A stretch of 41,523 nt of DNA, taken from assembly GCA_009787015.1 (NCBI GenBank), contig WRGU01000047.1, positions 1 to 41,523 on the forward strand. Direction: 5' to 3'. Made by a program: the position numbers and the translations under genes. Below are positions 40,488-41,523 of the stretch, one piece after another. This stretch comes from Candidatus Saccharimonadota bacterium (GTDB taxonomy: Bacteria > Patescibacteriota > Saccharimonadia > Saccharimonadales > Saccharimonadaceae). The notes beneath the pieces were generated by a model, which had not been told where the DNA came from, did no database searches, and saw only the letters and a program-made list of their open reading frames with translations. The first letter of the stretch is position 1, and every line of letters starts with the position of its first letter.

Positions 40488-40803
40488 ATCTTTTTGTTAC
40501 GGAGGTCACCTATTCGACAATCAGTTTTTGTTTTATTTTTGTTTGTTTTATTTATAAGTTAGTTTGCGCTTTCGTCATGCGACGACTGCACAACCATATG
40601 AGAGACTTATGTGTGAGGTGGAGTTTTGGTTTTTAGAACCATGTGCCACGATCCATTCGTGCCGGCGATCATCTTCCGGCTGATTGTCGAGTAGTTGACC
40701 TCTGTAAGATGTTAATGTGCATTTGTTTGGTCGATTCCGGCGTTTAGCGCCAAACCAACCATGTATCTATCCTGTCATTCCGAGCACAGCCGAGGAATCT
40801 ATT
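40488..40803. other. Non-coding region between mraZ and rsmH, 28-nt inverted repeat
   Basis: Arms 40497-40524 and 40680-40707 match at 25 of 28 positions and enclose 155 bases with smaller hairpins. On the + strand two of the three mismatches become G-U pairs, on the minus strand none do. The 40774-40800 stretch is a palindromic repeat half unit. May be a small transposable (MITE-like) element or a structured RNA. Confidence 0.6.
40774..40800. repeat. REP/RPE-like half unit after mraZ
   Basis: GTCATTCCGAGCACAGCCGA GGAATCT-type half unit, three bases from the mraZ stop. Confidence 0.75.
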
Positions 40804-41175
40804 TTATGCGTTCGCCTCCTTCGCTGTTAATCGCCAATATCTGCCCGCCCGCACCGCTATAACTTCGCGGTCAATGCCAGCATATTCAACCAAGTGCTGC
40901 TCAATCATGAACCGCCCCTGTTTGTCGTCCAGTTCAGCCTCCGACTTGCCGCTGCGAAATTTGACATTCAAATCCGCAACTCGCTCATCGAGGATATCAC
41001 CTTGCAAAGCCACTTCCATATCTTCCTCCCATACCGATTTCGGATACAGGTGCAAATATTTCCCGAAGCCCCGCGTGACAACGATGCCGCCCTCGAATTC
41101 TGATCGTAACTCGCTCGGCACCGTTAGCCGCCGTTTATCGTCGAGTTTCCTTTCAAAATAATCGATTTTGCCCAT
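40804..41175 (-). CDS. mraZ: Transcriptional regulator MraZ
   Basis: 123 aa from the ATG at 41175 (GGAAGG upstream; the track start is 41 residues early). Two AbrB-like units: DKRRLTVPSELR and KQGRFMIEQHLVEY, with the DxxGR-type signatures in slightly changed form. Binds TGGG boxes in its own promoter and controls the dcw cluster; such boxes are seen at 41241-41266. Confidence 0.93.
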   Translation of the reverse strand: MGKIDYFERKLDDKRRLTVPSELRSEFEGGIVVTRGFGKYLHLYPKSVWEEDMEVALQGDILDERVADLNVKFRSGKSEAELDDKQGRFMIEQHLVEYAGIDREVIAVRAGRYWRLTAKEANA

Positions 41176-41240
41176 CGCCCTTCCTGCGTTAAATTTATTG
41201 GTTATTTTGTGTTCTGTGGTGTTTATTTGTTTTCCACTGC

Positions 41241-41297
41241 GCCCATTATATACCCACATTGACCCACATGCAATAGTTTTTTTACACATTTTACCCA
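41241..41297 (-). promoter_or_regulatory. mraZ promoter with MraZ operator boxes
   Basis: Minus strand: TTGCAT (41273-41268), 17-bp spacer, TATAAT (41250-41245). Three TGGG-type boxes lie across it (TGGGT at 41266-41262, TGGGT at 41256-41252, TGGGC at 41245-41241) with 5- and 6-bp gaps, plus a fourth at 41297-41293. MraZ is known to bind TGGGN repeats, so this is an autoregulatory operator overlapping the promoter. Confidence 0.85.
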
Positions 41298-41360
41298 CTC
41301 AATCTAAAATCCTGTGGATAAGTCCAAACTTTACAGATTACCATTCATGCAATATGTTGT

Positions 41361-41395
41361 CAAAAATACAAAAAGAGCGGTGTTCAAAACCGCTC
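41361..41395 (-). terminator. Terminator of right-edge gene
   Basis: Minus strand: GAGCGG (41395-41390), loop TTTTGAACA, CCGCTC (41380-41375), then TTTTT. Ends the gene at the right edge before the mraZ promoter. Confidence 0.85.
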
Positions 41396-41414
41396 ATTAT
41401 AGAACAACGACTAT

Positions 41415-41523
41415 TTAAGATTCTGCGTCTTCGCCCGACCCTACTAAATCTTTGCCCGCTTCTAGGGCTAACATGGTATCAAGCATCATTTTTCGCATGG
41501 TCTCAAGATGATCCCCCCCCCCC
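41415..41523 (-). CDS. 3' end of truncated gene, entering through a G11 tract
   Basis: Open frame from the right edge: GGG-D-H-L-E-T-M-R-K-M..., ending EDAES at TAA 41415-41417, followed by a terminator. The product's last 35 residues are helical and acidic; identity cannot be told. The gene runs into the homopolymer at the window edge, so it too carries a poly-G/C tract. Confidence 0.55.
   Translation of the reverse strand, partial: GGGDHLETMRKMMLDTMLALEAGKDLVGSGEDAES
41513..41523. repeat. C11 homopolymer at right edge
   Basis: Eleven C at the very end (eleven G in the coding strand of the truncated gene); the true length is not known. Confidence 0.85.

Noticed and set aside
41312-41320. 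TGTGGATAA, a perfect DnaA box, near the mraZ promoter, and variants at 13494, 29391, 38894
   Set aside because: Single, unclustered boxes without dnaA or dnaN nearby do not make an origin.
1-41523. Possible recoding of TGA (as in Gracilibacteria or Absconditabacteria)
   Set aside because: Several genes end normally at TGA (secA, rplJ, folA, HIT) and none needs read-through.
1-41523. CRISPR arrays, tRNA or rRNA genes, transposases
   Set aside because: No regularly spaced repeats, no T-arm GGTTCGAATCC-type motifs, and no transposase motifs were seen.

Overview
The window looks like a fragment of a Candidate Phyla Radiation (Patescibacteria) genome. A Saccharibacteria-like lineage is my preferred guess, not a proven one. 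Reasons: tightly packed short genes, standard stops including TGA (SecA, RplJ, RsmH-region genes), a pared-down dcw cluster, a pilin-like one-TM protein, an extended L1, small cysteine-rich orphans, and a 172-aa protein of a type I associate with CPR genomes. No rRNA, tRNA, CRISPR or transposase was found. Both ends stop inside poly-C runs, so this is probably a whole contig that broke at homopolymers.

Layout. 1-4185 (+): rplA with an acidic N-terminal extension, a methylthiotransferase-like radical SAM gene, a 37-aa acidic ORF and a GT4 glycosyltransferase. 4177-4345: short direct repeats and a bidirectional terminator. 4344-8174 (-): overlapping operon folA, APH-like kinase, HldE/TagD-like nucleotidyltransferase, HIT protein, dCMP deaminase, thyA, so dTMP synthesis plus a kinase/nucleotidyltransferase pair. 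8192-11317: divergent pair of a radical SAM gene (-) and a RelA/SpoT-type alarmone synthetase (+), each interrupted by a C9/G9 tract and each with a near-consensus promoter. 11318-12940: rplJ leader, rplJ, a Cys-rich small gene, rplL. 13097-15301: Cys-rich orphans, the 172-aa CPR protein and a pilin-like protein. 15397-18423: dnaX-dnaB. 18499-24047: two large membrane (GT-C-like) proteins, ybaB-recR, a small membrane peptide, NUDIX. 24132-28634: a C9-tract orphan, secA, a hydroxyacid dehydrogenase-like gene. 28635-29508: an unusually long gene-free stretch with hairpins. 29509-41175 (-): the dcw cluster mraZ, rsmH, ftsL-like, ftsI, mraY, ftsW, murG, ftsQ, with no Mur ligases or ftsZ, and interrupted between ftsL and ftsI by a predicted ncRNA and a 940-aa membrane protein with their own promoter and terminator.

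Cross-cutting themes. (1) Three exact C9/G9 tracts lie in frame within ORFs, and an eleven-base run truncates a fourth ORF at the right edge; this is the classic layout of slipped-strand phase variation. (2) A REP/RPE-like palindromic repeat is scattered between genes and also sits in frame inside dnaX, dnaB, recR and a membrane glycosyltransferase. (3) Many genes have a -10 box only 6-11 bases before the ATG, implying leaderless mRNAs, while ribosomal and operon-internal genes keep AAAGGAG sites. (4) DnaX and RecR have lost their zinc-binding cysteines, while several small orphans are cysteine-rich.

All functional calls come from motif reading by eye; no database search was run.
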